Shown here: positions 25,956 through 35,904 of the stretch, in pieces
Numbering within the stretch: position 1 is the stretch's first letter
Layout of the letters: each line of letters starts with the position of its first letter
The notes under the pieces: model-generated
Database searches by the model: none
The model's input: only the letters and a program-made list of their open reading frames with translations
Told to the model about the DNA's origin: nothing
Made by a program: the position numbers and the translations under genes
From: an uncultured Methanobrevibacter sp.
Lineage (GTDB): Archaea; Methanobacteriota; Methanobacteria; Methanobacteriales; Methanobacteriaceae
Assembly (NCBI RefSeq): GCF_905235195.1
Contig: NZ_CAJOKH010000011.1
Location: 1-37,146 of the forward strand
Direction: 5' to 3'
Length of the DNA: 37,146 nucleotides

Positions 25956-26397
25956 ATGAAAAACATGTCTCTGGAGAAGAAAAATATAGATAAATTCGAC
26001 AGTATGCCTTTTATTACATTAATTAATTATATATCTAAAAATAAACTAAAATACTATATGAAAAATCCAAATTTGCAGATATGGTTCATGAAGGTCGTTA
26101 TTTAATGCAGATACATAGAAGCAATGATTTATCTCAAGATGATTTTGATGATTTTTTTGCTCAAAGCAAAGGAACTATAGCTAAGGCATTGAAAAAACTA
26201 GAAGATAATGGGTATGTAGAAAAAAATCCAGGAAACCAACATAAGAAAATATATATAAAAACAACAAAAAAGGTGAAAATTAGCTATTACTTGAAATAAA
26301 ATCTAAAAAAAAATAGGAAGAGCTTATTGGAGTTAATAAATTAGACAATAGGACAAAAAACCAGTTAAGAGAAATAGCAAGAAAAGTGAGGAAATAA
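25956..26397 (+). pseudogene. MarR family regulator, disabled by frameshifts and stops
   Basis: The pieces of one MarR-type winged-helix protein of about 145 residues are readable in order. They are MSLEKKNIDKFDSMPF, then ADMVHEGRYLMQIHRSNDLSQDDFDDFFAQSKGTIAKALKKLEDNGYVEKNPG (the HTH and wing), then EELIGVNKLDNRTKNQLREIARK. The first two are joined by adding one A in the run at 26061-26065, the next by one A at 26266-26271. In-frame TAG codons follow at 26281 and 26314; the latter precedes GAAGAG and is likely a former TGG. With two frameshifts and two stops it is unlikely to be sequencing error alone. It lies directly before a MATE exporter gene, the usual target of such a regulator. Confidence 0.8.
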
Positions 26398-26425
26398 TTA
26401 AAGAATGATTATTAAAGGAGATAAT

Positions 26426-27790
26426 ATGACAAATAAAAATGTGGAATTAATGAGGGGAGAACCTGAAAAGGCTGTAAAAAAATTAGCTATCCCAATTATG
26501 ATTTCAATGATTCTAACAGCACTATACAATATTGTTGATGGAATTTGGGTAGCTGGACTTGGACAGACTGCAATTGCAGGGATTGGTTTTGTAACTCCAA
26601 TTTTCATGGTCTTAACAGGAGCAAGTGTTGGACTTGGAAACGGTGCTACAAGTAGTATTTCAAGGTTTATTGGAGCAAAAAATCGTGATATGGCTACTAA
26701 ATCAGCAACACAAGCATTATTTATTTTTGCACTAGCTTCAATTATATTATCAATTATTTTCTTTTTAATTCAAAGACCATTACTTGAAAGTTATGGTGCT
26801 TCTGGTCAAACTTTAAATGAAGCTATAGCTTATTCTACTCCATTGTTTGTAGGATTATTCACTTTAATGTTTGCAAATGGTTGTAGTGGAATCCTTCGTG
26901 GGGAAGGTGATATGAAACGTTCAATGTATGTTGTAGTTATTACAGTTATTTTAAATGCATTATTAGATCCAATATTTATATATGTTTTTAAATGGGGCTC
27001 TGCAGGAGCATCACTTGCAACAGTTGTAAGTTCTGCAATTGCTGCAATAGTAATTTTATACTGGATTCTAATTAAAAAGGATACTTATATTGATATTAAC
27101 CTTAAATATTTTGTATTCGATTCAAAAATAGTAAAAGATATACTTAAAGTTGGTATTCCCTCTTCATTTGATATGTTAATTATGGCAATTGCAATGTCAA
27201 TCATTTTGATTGTAATTTCAATGGTTGGTGGAGATTATGGAATAGCAACATTCACAACAGGTCAAAGATTATATCTTTTTGCAATAATGCCTTTAACAGC
27301 AATAGGGTCTGCTGTTATTGCAGTATCTGGTAGTGCTTATGGTGCTCGAAATGGAGATTACCTTTCCAGAACACATATTTATGGTGTTAAAATGGGACTG
27401 ACTGTAGGAATTGCAATTGCAATAATATTGGTGGTTTTCTCATCTCAGTTAGCTACAATTTTTGCATACACTCCAGAAACTGCTAATTTAGTACCGGGGA
27501 TCGCCCAATATCTACAATTAGCATCTCCATGTTTATTCTTTACAGGTATGGGAATTCCATCAAGTTTTTTTTATCAAGGAATTGGAAAAGGATTGTATAG
27601 TTTAATGTTTACAATTCTAAGAGAAATTATATTTGTCCTTCCTTTAATCCTATTATTTGTATTTGTATTTAATTGGAATTTAGTGGGTGTCTGGCTTGGA
27701 TTAACTGTTGGAAGGTCAATTGCCAGTATTTTAAATTATGCATTTGCAAGATATGAAATTAGAAAAACAAGAATAAAATTTGAAAATTAA
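26426..27790 (+). CDS. MATE family multidrug efflux transporter
   Basis: A 454-residue membrane protein with about twelve helices, of the MATE branch common in methanogens and clostridia. The N terminus MRGEPEKAVKKLAIPIMISMILTALYNIVDGIWVAGLG and the loops GLGNGATSSISRFIGAKNRD and CSGILRGEGDMKRSMY are diagnostic. The second half repeats the fold (VGIPSSFDMLIMAIAMS, SGSAYGARNGDYL). I start it at the ATG at 26426, behind AAAGGAGATAAT. It follows the marR remnant by 28 bp and would be transcribed from the same promoter. With the regulator broken, expression may be constitutive. Substrate unknown. Confidence 0.94.
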   Translation: MTNKNVELMRGEPEKAVKKLAIPIMISMILTALYNIVDGIWVAGLGQTAIAGIGFVTPIFMVLTGASVGLGNGATSSISRFIGAKNRDMATKSATQALFIFALASIILSIIFFLIQRPLLESYGASGQTLNEAIAYSTPLFVGLFTLMFANGCSGILRGEGDMKRSMYVVVITVILNALLDPIFIYVFKWGSAGASLATVVSSAIAAIVILYWILIKKDTYIDINLKYFVFDSKIVKDILKVGIPSSFDMLIMAIAMSIILIVISMVGGDYGIATFTTGQRLYLFAIMPLTAIGSAVIAVSGSAYGARNGDYLSRTHIYGVKMGLTVGIAIAIILVVFSSQLATIFAYTPETANLVPGIAQYLQLASPCLFFTGMGIPSSFFYQGIGKGLYSLMFTILREIIFVLPLILLFVFVFNWNLVGVWLGLTVGRSIASILNYAFARYEIRKTRIKFEN

Positions 27791-27796
27791 AATTAT

Positions 27797-27816
27797 TTAG
27801 AAGAGTATACTTCTAA
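27797..27816 (+). terminator. hairpin after the MATE gene
   Basis: TTAGAAG and CTTCTAA form a 7-bp stem around AGTATA, seven bases after the stop codon. The following sequence is only moderately T-rich, so this is a weak call. Confidence 0.35.
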
Positions 27817-27938
27817 TTCTATCATTTAATCCTAAAATTAGTTTTATAGTTATTTAGCAAATTTTTATTATAAATCATTTATAAATAACTATAATAAAAG
27901 GTTAGTATTTACTATAATAGAAATTCTTATTTAAAAAT

Positions 27939-29057
27939 TTAATTTAAAAGTCTGTTAATTAATAGTATTATTAATTTTCCTATAATTCCACAATTATATT
28001 CTTTTTTAAATTTATTAAATTCATCAATGATTATGTTTTTTTCATCTTTTGTTAGATTAGACTTTTTAACTAGACTTATAAAATTAAGTAAAAATGGATT
28101 TAATATTATTTCAACATCTTTAAATTTATATTTGTTACAAAGGCTAGAACATTTACTATATCCAATTAATGAATCATAGACTAATTTAAAACTAATATCT
28201 TTTGTAATGGATTTGTCATCTTCACTATCTCTCATATAATAATTATATACAAATTGGTTATTTAGAAATATTATCCCCTTTGCATGAAAATATGCTTCCA
28301 TTAAAAAGTTTAAGTCTTCTGCAGATATAACTTCTGGAAATTTAATATTATTTTTTAAAATCAAATCGGATTTATAGATTTTTGTCCAGAATGAAGGAAG
28401 ACTTCTAAGTATATTTATATTATCATTTAATGTTTCAAGATAAATTTTATCATAAACTCCACAGGAGATATTTGGATTTTTATAGGTTTTTCCATAAATA
28501 AAATATGATATAATATTTTTCCATATAAATCCACTTAATCCTTCAAGGTTTATATTATCTATAATATCGTCTGTGTAATCATTTAATCTGTCTTTAAATG
28601 CAGAGTGGGATTTTTGTATTAATTGGTTTTTATTGTTTATGTAATGATTTTCATATTTATCATTATCTACATCAGTATATATTCTTTTATATCTACCAAA
28701 GACAATGTCTACATTTTCATTTTTAATTGTATTGTATAATACTTCACAGCTATTAAGCTCATAAGTATCATCAGCATCTAAAAACATTATGTATGGCCCT
28801 TTAACATAATCAAGAGCTATATTTTTAGGTCCATATGCTGCTCCAATATTTTTATCCAGATTAATCAGTTCAATATTAGGATACTCTTTAATATAATTTT
28901 CAATTATCTTTGAGGTATCGTCAGTTGATTTATCATTAACTATAATTATCTGTAAGTTTTCTATGCCTATTGTTTGTTTTATAAGACTATTTAATGTATT
29001 TTCAATGGTTTTCTCACCATTATATACTGGTATTATAATACTTATTTTATAGGTCAT
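27939..29057 (-). CDS. family 2 glycosyltransferase (GT-A fold)
   Basis: Transfers a sugar from a nucleotide donor to a surface glycan, lipid or protein acceptor at the membrane. The N-terminal GT-A domain is clear: ISIIIPVYNGEKTIENTLNSLIKQT (5-29), IIIVNDKSTDDTS with the first conserved acid, and MFLDADDTYE with the metal-binding DxD. The remainder (about 130-372) is Lys/Asn/Ile rich and variable; it has no strong membrane helix. GTGAG precedes the ATG. The gene stands alone with no other glycan genes nearby. Its low G+C content and isolation would fit acquisition from elsewhere, but that is only an impression. Acceptor unknown. Confidence 0.9.
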   Translation of the reverse strand: MTYKISIIIPVYNGEKTIENTLNSLIKQTIGIENLQIIIVNDKSTDDTSKIIENYIKEYPNIELINLDKNIGAAYGPKNIALDYVKGPYIMFLDADDTYELNSCEVLYNTIKNENVDIVFGRYKRIYTDVDNDKYENHYINNKNQLIQKSHSAFKDRLNDYTDDIIDNINLEGLSGFIWKNIISYFIYGKTYKNPNISCGVYDKIYLETLNDNINILRSLPSFWTKIYKSDLILKNNIKFPEVISAEDLNFLMEAYFHAKGIIFLNNQFVYNYYMRDSEDDKSITKDISFKLVYDSLIGYSKCSSLCNKYKFKDVEIILNPFLLNFISLVKKSNLTKDEKNIIIDEFNKFKKEYNCGIIGKLIILLINRLLN

Positions 29058-29153
29058 AATCTCACTTAATTATTAATTATATTTATTTTAATTTATAATA
29101 TTATTTCTTAGCTAGTTTTTTTCATATTCCATTGAATTTAAATAGTCAATGTA

Positions 29154-29921
29154 TTAAATCATATCAAACATTAATTCAATCATATCTTTAACTGTATATC
29201 TATCAGGATAAACGTATTTTACATTATATGTATCTAATGCTTTTGCAGTTATTGGTCCAATAGACACACATAATAAATAATCGGATAATCCTATAGCTAA
29301 ATCATCACTTCTTTTATCTGCAACTTTAAATAGGTTGTGAACAGTTAAAGGACTTGTAAATGTTATTGCATCAACTTCTTTATTTAATATTTTAGTAATC
29401 AAATTGTCTATTTTACTTGTATCCTTAGGTAGTATTGATTTATAACTCTCAGCAAGTATAACTTTAGCTCCTCTTTTTTCAAGCTCTTCAGGTAGAAGTT
29501 TCCTTGCAGAATATGTTCTTGGAATTCCTATGCATTGATTTTTAATGTTTATATCTTCAAAACTTTCAAGTAATCCTTCTGCAGTATAATCTCGAGGTAT
29601 TAAATCTACTTTAAGACCATATTTTTCTGCAACTTCTGCAGTTTTATGGCCTATAACTGCCGTTTTACATTTATTGTTTATCTTTTCATTAAAATCAGGA
29701 TAATATTTATATATTGAATCTAAAGATGAAACGGAGGTAAATATTAACCAATCCATATTTTCCACTTCTTCCATAAATGTCTTAAGTGTAGGAGAATTTA
29801 ATAGTTCTATTTCAAGTGTTGGAACTATAAGTGCTTCAGCCTTATATGATTCTATTAATTTTTTAGCTTCATCACTTCTACTTACAGGACGAGTTAATGC
29901 TATTAGTTTTTTATTGTTCAT
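29154..29921 (-). CDS. hemD: uroporphyrinogen-III synthase
   Basis: Closes hydroxymethylbilane to uroporphyrinogen III, the common precursor of cobalamin, coenzyme F430 and heme-type tetrapyrroles, so it is essential to a methanogen. The 255-residue protein shows the HemD two-domain layout: IALTRPVSRSDEAKKLIESYKAE at the N terminus, DWLIFTSVSSLDSIYKY, IGHKTAEVAEKYGLKVDLIPRDYTAEGLLESF, AITFTSPLTVHNLF and SIGPITAKALDTYNVKYVYPDRYTVKDMI. The ribosome-binding site is weak (GGGGCAAA). It lies 107 bp downstream of the DUF2207 gene. The family diverges strongly in sequence, but this pattern is unambiguous. Confidence 0.94.
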   Translation of the reverse strand: MNNKKLIALTRPVSRSDEAKKLIESYKAEALIVPTLEIELLNSPTLKTFMEEVENMDWLIFTSVSSLDSIYKYYPDFNEKINNKCKTAVIGHKTAEVAEKYGLKVDLIPRDYTAEGLLESFEDINIKNQCIGIPRTYSARKLLPEELEKRGAKVILAESYKSILPKDTSKIDNLITKILNKEVDAITFTSPLTVHNLFKVADKRSDDLAIGLSDYLLCVSIGPITAKALDTYNVKYVYPDRYTVKDMIELMFDMI

Positions 29922-30028
29922 AGTTTGCCCCAGTTTATTTTATTTATTATTTTTTCTTTTTTATGAAAATAAATTATTATTAAATCTTTAAAAAAACAGA
30001 TTATTTTTTTAAAAATCTGTAGTGGAGT

Positions 30029-31894
30029 TTAGAATGCTCCACCACCTCCACCACCAGATCCCCCACCAATATCACCTATGGAATCCATGTCTATTTGATT
30101 TATAGTTGAAATTGCAGTAGCAAATGTTCTATCAAATGCATAGTATCCTCCAAATGAGTAGAATATATAGATTGCACTATAATCATCATATCCGCTTGAA
30201 CTATATGCTAAGTCTCCCATAGCTTTTTCAACTTCATCTGCAACTCCAAGTGCAGTTGCATAGACTAAATATTCATTCCATATGATAATAGACTCTGGAG
30301 GGTATTCTTTCATAAGTGAAAAGTCTTTAAGATATTTTTTAAAGTTATTCCACTTTTGATAATATTCTCTTCCCTTTTTAGTCCACTGTCCACCAATAGT
30401 ATTTGGGATAATAATAAGTATTATGGATATTACTATAACAATTATACTCATTATAAGCAGTGTATAGAATGCAGATTTGTTATTACTAAACAGTGAAAAT
30501 ACTATTATTACTATTGATAAAATTACTTGAACAATTCCATAATATTTTATATATCTTGCTCCTTTATCATTAAAGAATTGATCTAATTGTGGGTTAATAT
30601 ATTGTTCTTTATAATTTTCTTTCCATTGTTCAATACTATTCATATAGGTACTTGCCATACTTTCATATTGTAGTTCCTCTTCCATATAAGTAAAGTCAAT
30701 TATGCCATTAATTTCAAATCTTTTTAAAAGATTAATTGCTTCAACTTCAAAACTTTCAAGTTCAGACATATTTTCATCTGCTATTTGAAGCTTAACAGTA
30801 TCTTTTTCATCTTTATGTATTAAAATTAAATATTTTCTATTTATTAAATCCATAATTGTAGATTTAAATCCATTTTCATTTAAATCTCCAATGCTTTTTA
30901 ATTTTCCTGATACACCCATTGCATTAACAAACGCAGGTTTATCATTACTTGGAGTTTCTCTTTCATAAATTCCATTATAATCTATTTTAGGTTCACGACC
31001 ATATTTTAGGTATAAACCTACAGGTATAATTAAACTTAATAATTCTAGAATTCCTAATAATGGTAGAAATGTTTTATCATGTTCATAATTTTTCACATAA
31101 TTATCCTGATTATTACGGACTTTATCAATTTGCTTATTGGGATGATAAGTTATTTTATCAATAGACGAGAAGGTATCTAAAGGTATTAGAGAGTTTATCT
31201 CTAAATATTGGTTTGTTTTCTGATTTCTTGTAATTACAAGTGTGTCCCCTTCCCATTTACTATTAGTATCTTTATATTCATATGGATTAATCCAATATTC
31301 AACATTATTACTTGAAGGATAGTTTATATGTGCTGTTAATTTTTCAACAGGTTTATCCCATGTATCTCCCCATATTTTATATTGGAATTCTGCTGTATCA
31401 TTGTAAAATTTAACTACATGGTTCATTTCATAGTCATATGTAATATTTACCTCTGCATTATTTGATATTCTTTCTGTTTTAGCTTCATTACTGTAGAGAT
31501 AGGTTGTAATATTATATCCAGTATTTGATGAATATTCGTCAACTGTTCCATAGGCTCCATCAAGATAAACATTTAGATTATTTAATTCTTCATGATTTTT
31601 AAGGGGAATATTACGTTTTACACCTTGATATGATCCATCAAAGTTATAAGTATAAGTTTCTCTAACATGTAGTAAACCATTATCATTAATAGTTAGATTA
31701 ATATCTCCATTTGATATTTTATAATCTCTATCTCCATCATTAATTTTAATATTGTCATTATTATTACTATTACTATTTACATTACTATGGCTATTATTAT
31801 CCCCATTTAAAAAATAAAAACCAGCTAAGCCAAATACAAGAAATAGAATTAAAACTCCAATAACGAGTAATGTAGTAATATTTGCTTTATTCAT
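30029..31894 (-). CDS. DUF2207 family membrane protein with glycine-rich tail
   Basis: A 621-residue membrane protein of unknown function. A signal-anchor helix spans about 9-29, then an Asn/Ser linker (36-48) and an extracellular DUF2207 domain (about 55-255) with VRETYTYNFDGSYQGVKRNIPL. Further helices are at about 276-296, 452-470 and 476-498, with a cytoplasmic domain between. The C terminus is a glycine run (GGGSGGGGGGAF) like that of bacterial homologues. It follows the lemA gene by 42 bp on the same strand, and this pairing occurs widely in bacteria and archaea. A role in envelope or membrane stress is a guess. Family confident, function unknown. Confidence 0.88.
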   Translation of the reverse strand: MNKANITTLLVIGVLILFLVFGLAGFYFLNGDNNSHSNVNSNSNNNDNIKINDGDRDYKISNGDINLTINDNGLLHVRETYTYNFDGSYQGVKRNIPLKNHEELNNLNVYLDGAYGTVDEYSSNTGYNITTYLYSNEAKTERISNNAEVNITYDYEMNHVVKFYNDTAEFQYKIWGDTWDKPVEKLTAHINYPSSNNVEYWINPYEYKDTNSKWEGDTLVITRNQKTNQYLEINSLIPLDTFSSIDKITYHPNKQIDKVRNNQDNYVKNYEHDKTFLPLLGILELLSLIIPVGLYLKYGREPKIDYNGIYERETPSNDKPAFVNAMGVSGKLKSIGDLNENGFKSTIMDLINRKYLILIHKDEKDTVKLQIADENMSELESFEVEAINLLKRFEINGIIDFTYMEEELQYESMASTYMNSIEQWKENYKEQYINPQLDQFFNDKGARYIKYYGIVQVILSIVIIVFSLFSNNKSAFYTLLIMSIIVIVISIILIIIPNTIGGQWTKKGREYYQKWNNFKKYLKDFSLMKEYPPESIIIWNEYLVYATALGVADEVEKAMGDLAYSSSGYDDYSAIYIFYSFGGYYAFDRTFATAISTINQIDMDSIGDIGGGSGGGGGGAF

Positions 31895-31936
31895 TTAAAT
31901 CCCTAAAAAATAGAATTAAAAAAATTAAGTTGAATT

Positions 31937-32491
31937 TTAAAATTCAACTTTAGGTACTGTTTCAGTTCCTTCTTGAGCTTTAAAGAATTCAGCTTGTTTA
32001 AATCCAAATGCATTAGCAAAAATATTACTTGGGAAAGTTTCACATTTGTTATTATACATTAATACAGTATCATTATAAAATTGTCTAGAATAGGAAATTT
32101 TATTTTCAGTATCTTCAAGTTGATTTTGCAAATTTTGGAAGTTTTCATTTGCTTTGAGTTCAGGATAATTTTCTGCCACAGCAAATAATGATTTTAAAGT
32201 TTGACTTAAAGTGTTATCTGCATCAGCCATTTCTTGAACTCCATTTGCATTCATAAGACCTGTTCTTGCTTGGGTAACTTCATCAAATACTTTACTTTCA
32301 TGTGATGCATATCCTTTTACAGTTTCAACAAGATTTGGAATTAAATCTCCACGTCTGTTTAATTGAACTTCAATTTGAGCCCAACTATTTTTAACTTTAT
32401 TTCTAGCTTTTATAAGGCCATTATATGTACTAATTACAAATAAAATTAATGCAATTATTATAATTATTAAAATAATAAGTAATATATTCAT
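31937..32491 (-). CDS. lemA: LemA family protein
   Basis: A 184-residue protein with one N-terminal membrane helix (about 2-20) and a long helical domain outside or inside the membrane. The family signature [53 protein letters not shown] is complete, as is the C-terminal [26 protein letters not shown] with [16 protein letters not shown] precedes the ATG. It is first in a two-gene unit with DUF2207. The biochemical function of LemA is unknown; the pair likely forms a membrane complex, which is inference from conserved adjacency. Confidence 0.94.
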   Translation of the reverse strand: MNILLIILIIIIIALILFVISTYNGLIKARNKVKNSWAQIEVQLNRRGDLIPNLVETVKGYASHESKVFDEVTQARTGLMNANGVQEMADADNTLSQTLKSLFAVAENYPELKANENFQNLQNQLEDTENKISYSRQFYNDTVLMYNNKCETFPSNIFANAFGFKQAEFFKAQEGTETVPKVEF

Positions 32492-32657
32492 TTTTCATTC
32501 TCCTCTTTTTATAAATGATTAATAAATAATATATCAGGATTTTATATTATTTTCAATTATTATAATCTTTTAAAAATATTATTTTTTTTATTATCAATAT
32601 AGCTATTTTTTCTTTTACAATTAATCAATTTTTTTATCATTTAGTATTATAATAATA

Positions 32658-33875
32658 TTATGTGATTCTATAATTATTAATCTTATTTACAATAGGCATA
32701 ACAATATGTTTGCTAATCCATAAGATTTGTTTAAATCCCACTTTTTCAAATTCTTTTTCAACCTTTTTAAGTTCTTCAGGAATATTTAATTTTTGAGTAC
32801 ATAATCTTACACATTTATTACATTTTATGCATTTGCTGGCATATTGTTCTTTTCCACCTACAATTCCTGAAACTTGCATAAAATAATTTTTAAAGCTTTC
32901 AAGTTTACTTTCATCAAATAAATACTTTTCATTATATAAACTTAAACATCTCGGTATATCTACACCATATTTACATGGCATACAGTAACCACAATTTGTA
33001 CAATTTATTTTAAGTGATTCTCTCATAATATTTTTAACTTCATTAATTGTATTTATTTCCCTTTCACTTAAAGAATTGATTTTTACATGTTTTGCAGTAT
33101 TTAGATTTTCATCTAATATGTCTAAACTTGTTATTCCAGATAATACTGCGGTTATCTCTTTCTGGTTAAGTAGCCATGAAAGCCCCCATTCACCATTTGT
33201 TTTAGATGGATCTGCTTTTTTAAATATTTTTTCTGCTTTTTGAGGTAATTTTCCTGCTAAAATTCCTCCTTTAAGAGGTTCCATAACGAAAACGCCCATA
33301 CCTTTGGATTTTACATATTTTATACAATCTAAATCCATTTGGATTCCTTCATCAAAATAATTATATTGGATTATACATGCATCAAAATTGTATAAATCAA
33401 CAAGATCTTTAAATTGGCTTATATTTCCATGATAGGAAAATCCCGTGTATTTGATTTTACCCTCTTTTTTTGCTTTTTCTAGAAAATCAAAGATTCCTTT
33501 CTTTTCAAGTCTTTTTAAAATTTTTAAATCAATATTATGGAGAAAATAATATTCAATACAATCAGTATTAAGGGCTTCTAATTGTTTATTCAAGTATTTT
33601 TCACATTCTTCTATTTTTCTAATATTAAATGCAGGAATTTTTGTAGATATTTTAACTTTTTCTCTATATCCATCTTTAAGCACTTCACTTAAAAATTTTT
33701 CATTTTCTCCAAGACCATAAAGATAGGCAGTATCTATTAAATTTATACCATTATCAATTCCATGACGAAGTATTTTTTTAGATTCTTCTCTTCCTTTTTT
33801 AATATCTAATCTCATTGCTCCAAATGCAAGTGGCGATATTTCATCTCCAGTTTTTTCTATAACTCTTTTTTCCAT
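32658..33875 (-). CDS. aldo/keto reductase with C-terminal ferredoxin domain (405 aa)
   Basis: An AKR (beta/alpha)8 barrel (about 1-280) fused to a 4Fe-4S domain. The catalytic tetrad is visible as D48 and Y53 in NLIDTAYLYG, K79 in STKIP and H113 in FLHNID. The tail has NCTNCGYCMPCKYGVDIPRC (about 290) and CIKCNKCVRLCTQ (about 355), giving ligands for two clusters, the second Cys group ending in CTQ rather than CP. Such fusions may pass electrons between ferredoxin and a carbonyl substrate; the substrate is unknown. AAAGGGAT supports the start. A paralogue of 376 residues lies about 2 kb away beyond the radical SAM gene. Confidence 0.92.
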   Translation of the reverse strand: MEKRVIEKTGDEISPLAFGAMRLDIKKGREESKKILRHGIDNGINLIDTAYLYGLGENEKFLSEVLKDGYREKVKISTKIPAFNIRKIEECEKYLNKQLEALNTDCIEYYFLHNIDLKILKRLEKKGIFDFLEKAKKEGKIKYTGFSYHGNISQFKDLVDLYNFDACIIQYNYFDEGIQMDLDCIKYVKSKGMGVFVMEPLKGGILAGKLPQKAEKIFKKADPSKTNGEWGLSWLLNQKEITAVLSGITSLDILDENLNTAKHVKINSLSEREINTINEVKNIMRESLKINCTNCGYCMPCKYGVDIPRCLSLYNEKYLFDESKLESFKNYFMQVSGIVGGKEQYASKCIKCNKCVRLCTQKLNIPEELKKVEKEFEKVGFKQILWISKHIVMPIVNKINNYRIT

Positions 33876-34263
33876 TTTATCCCTTTAATATTATATTTTA
33901 ATTAGATATTCGATTTTTTTAATTAGTTTTCCTTATTTTATTAATTCTTTAATATTTATTTTGTTTTAATCTTTTTAAAACTTTATTTCTAATAATAATT
34001 ATATTTAATTAAATTGTTTTATTATTTTTTTTATATTGATGTTTATTTTATTGTTTTTGTGTTTTATTTTTTTGTTTTTGATATTTACTTTATATATTTA
34101 TGATAAGTAAATTCATTTGTAATTTCTATTAATAAATTTATATAATATAAAAATAAAATTTATATTTGATTAAAAAGTATTATAATTAATAATCTAATAA
34201 ATATTAAATTTAAGGATTATGTTTATTTATTTTTATTTTTAAAAAATTAAATTTGGTGTATTG
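33876..34263. other. divergent promoter region
   Basis: Strongly AT-rich, with TTGTTTTTGTG-like T/G runs near 34050-34080. No gene, repeat or RNA could be supported. It must contain the promoters of the reductase on the left and the radical SAM gene on the right. Confidence 0.4.
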
Positions 34264-35739
34264 ATGAAAATCTTATTTTTAAATTTACCTTATGAATTTA
34301 ATATTAGTAGGGCTAGTAGATGGCCTGAAAAAACTAAATCTGGAACTTTATATTATCCATACTGGTTAGCATACTGTGTTGGAGTATGTGAAAATAATGG
34401 AATTGAGGTTAATTTAATTGATTGTATTACCCAAAACTTTACACTTGAAGACACGTTAAATGCAATATCTTCATATGATCCAGATTATATTATGTGTGAG
34501 ACTACTACACCTACATGTAATTATGATTATAATACACTTAATGAAATAAAGAATAAATTTCCAAATATAAAAATTATCTGTGGAGGAACTCATCCAACAA
34601 TTTTACCTGATGAGGTATTAAAAGAATGTAAAGGTATTGATATTGTTGTTCGTCAAGAATATGATTTTACAGTACCTGAGATTGTTCAAGCAGGTGGAAA
34701 TGAGATTGTAGATGATAATCAGCTAAAGGATATTGAAGGCTTATCATATAGGGCAAGTGATGGTTCAATTATTCACAATATTGATAGACCATTAGTAGAA
34801 TTAGATCAGCTTCCATGGGTAAGTAAAGTTTATAAAAAATTTTTAAATTATGACGATTATGCATATGCATTTGCACAAAAACCTATGATACAGATTGTAT
34901 CAAGTAGAGGTTGTCCAAATAAATGTAATTTTTGTTCATATCCATCTACTATGGGTGGAAGATTGTATAGACTTCGTTCTGTAAATGATCTTGTAGATGA
35001 AATTGAATATATATTAAAAGAAATTCCTGAAATTAAGGAAATCTTCATTGAAGATGATACTTTTACAGTAAATAAACAACGTGTAATGGATGTTTGTGAT
35101 GAGATTTTAAAAAGAAATCTTAAACCTGTATGGAGTTGTAATACTCGGGTAGATTTAGACTATGAGACTATGGCAAAAATGAAAGAGGCTGGATGTAGAT
35201 TACTTGTATGTGGATATGAATCTGGAAATCAGGAAGTCCTTGATAAGACTAAAAAAGGAATTACTCTTGAACAGTCACGTAATTTCGCAAAAGCAGCCCA
35301 TGAATTAAATATTAAAGTCTTTGGTTGCTTTATGATAGGTCTTACTGGAGATAATTTTGATACAATTAACCAGACTTATGAGTTTGCAAAAGAAGTATAT
35401 CCTGATATGTGCTTTTTCCAACAGGCTGTACCATTTCCAGGAACAGAATTTTATAATTGGGCTAAAAACAATGGATATCTTATAACTGAAGATTATTCCA
35501 AATGGTTAAATGATGATGGTTATCTTAATTGTCTTGTAGATTATCCTTATGCAAATCATAAGGAAATTGAAAAAATTAGAGATAATCTTATGAGTAAATA
35601 TTATTTCTCATTTGCATATATATTTAAAACATTTATTGCTAATTTGACTTGGGAAGAATTGAAGAGAAATGTCAGGGGTGGAAGTCAATATATCTCATTT
35701 AGAATTAAAAAATCTCTTCACAGGTCAAATAATGAATAA
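34264..35739 (+). CDS. B12-binding-domain radical SAM protein
   Basis: A 491-residue iron-sulfur enzyme. The N-terminal cobalamin-binding-like domain (about 1-150) contains YDPDYIMCETTTPTCNYD and IICGGTHPTILPDEVL; it lacks the DxHxxG motif, as usual for this class. The radical SAM cluster motif is C217, C221, C224 in SSRGCPNKCNFCSYP, followed by EIFIEDDTFTVNKQRV, VDLDYETMAKMKEAGC, CGYESGNQEVLDKTKKG and FMIGLTGD. The ATG at 34264 has GGTG five bases ahead and replaces the TTG one codon upstream. Members methylate or rearrange lipids, cofactors or natural products; the product here cannot be told. It is flanked by two ferredoxin-fused aldo/keto reductases. Confidence 0.92.
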   Translation: MKILFLNLPYEFNISRASRWPEKTKSGTLYYPYWLAYCVGVCENNGIEVNLIDCITQNFTLEDTLNAISSYDPDYIMCETTTPTCNYDYNTLNEIKNKFPNIKIICGGTHPTILPDEVLKECKGIDIVVRQEYDFTVPEIVQAGGNEIVDDNQLKDIEGLSYRASDGSIIHNIDRPLVELDQLPWVSKVYKKFLNYDDYAYAFAQKPMIQIVSSRGCPNKCNFCSYPSTMGGRLYRLRSVNDLVDEIEYILKEIPEIKEIFIEDDTFTVNKQRVMDVCDEILKRNLKPVWSCNTRVDLDYETMAKMKEAGCRLLVCGYESGNQEVLDKTKKGITLEQSRNFAKAAHELNIKVFGCFMIGLTGDNFDTINQTYEFAKEVYPDMCFFQQAVPFPGTEFYNWAKNNGYLITEDYSKWLNDDGYLNCLVDYPYANHKEIEKIRDNLMSKYYFSFAYIFKTFIANLTWEELKRNVRGGSQYISFRIKKSLHRSNNE

Positions 35740-35904
35740 TTCATTTATTTTTATCGATTTTTCTAAATGGAATATTTTGGAAAATTAATATTTTTAATCA
35801 AATAATTCTTAAAATGATTAATTTAATCTTTAAGAGGCAAAAAAAATTATTATTATTTTTTATTTTTATTTTTATTATTATGTATTTTTTATAGAGGTGT
35901 AATT

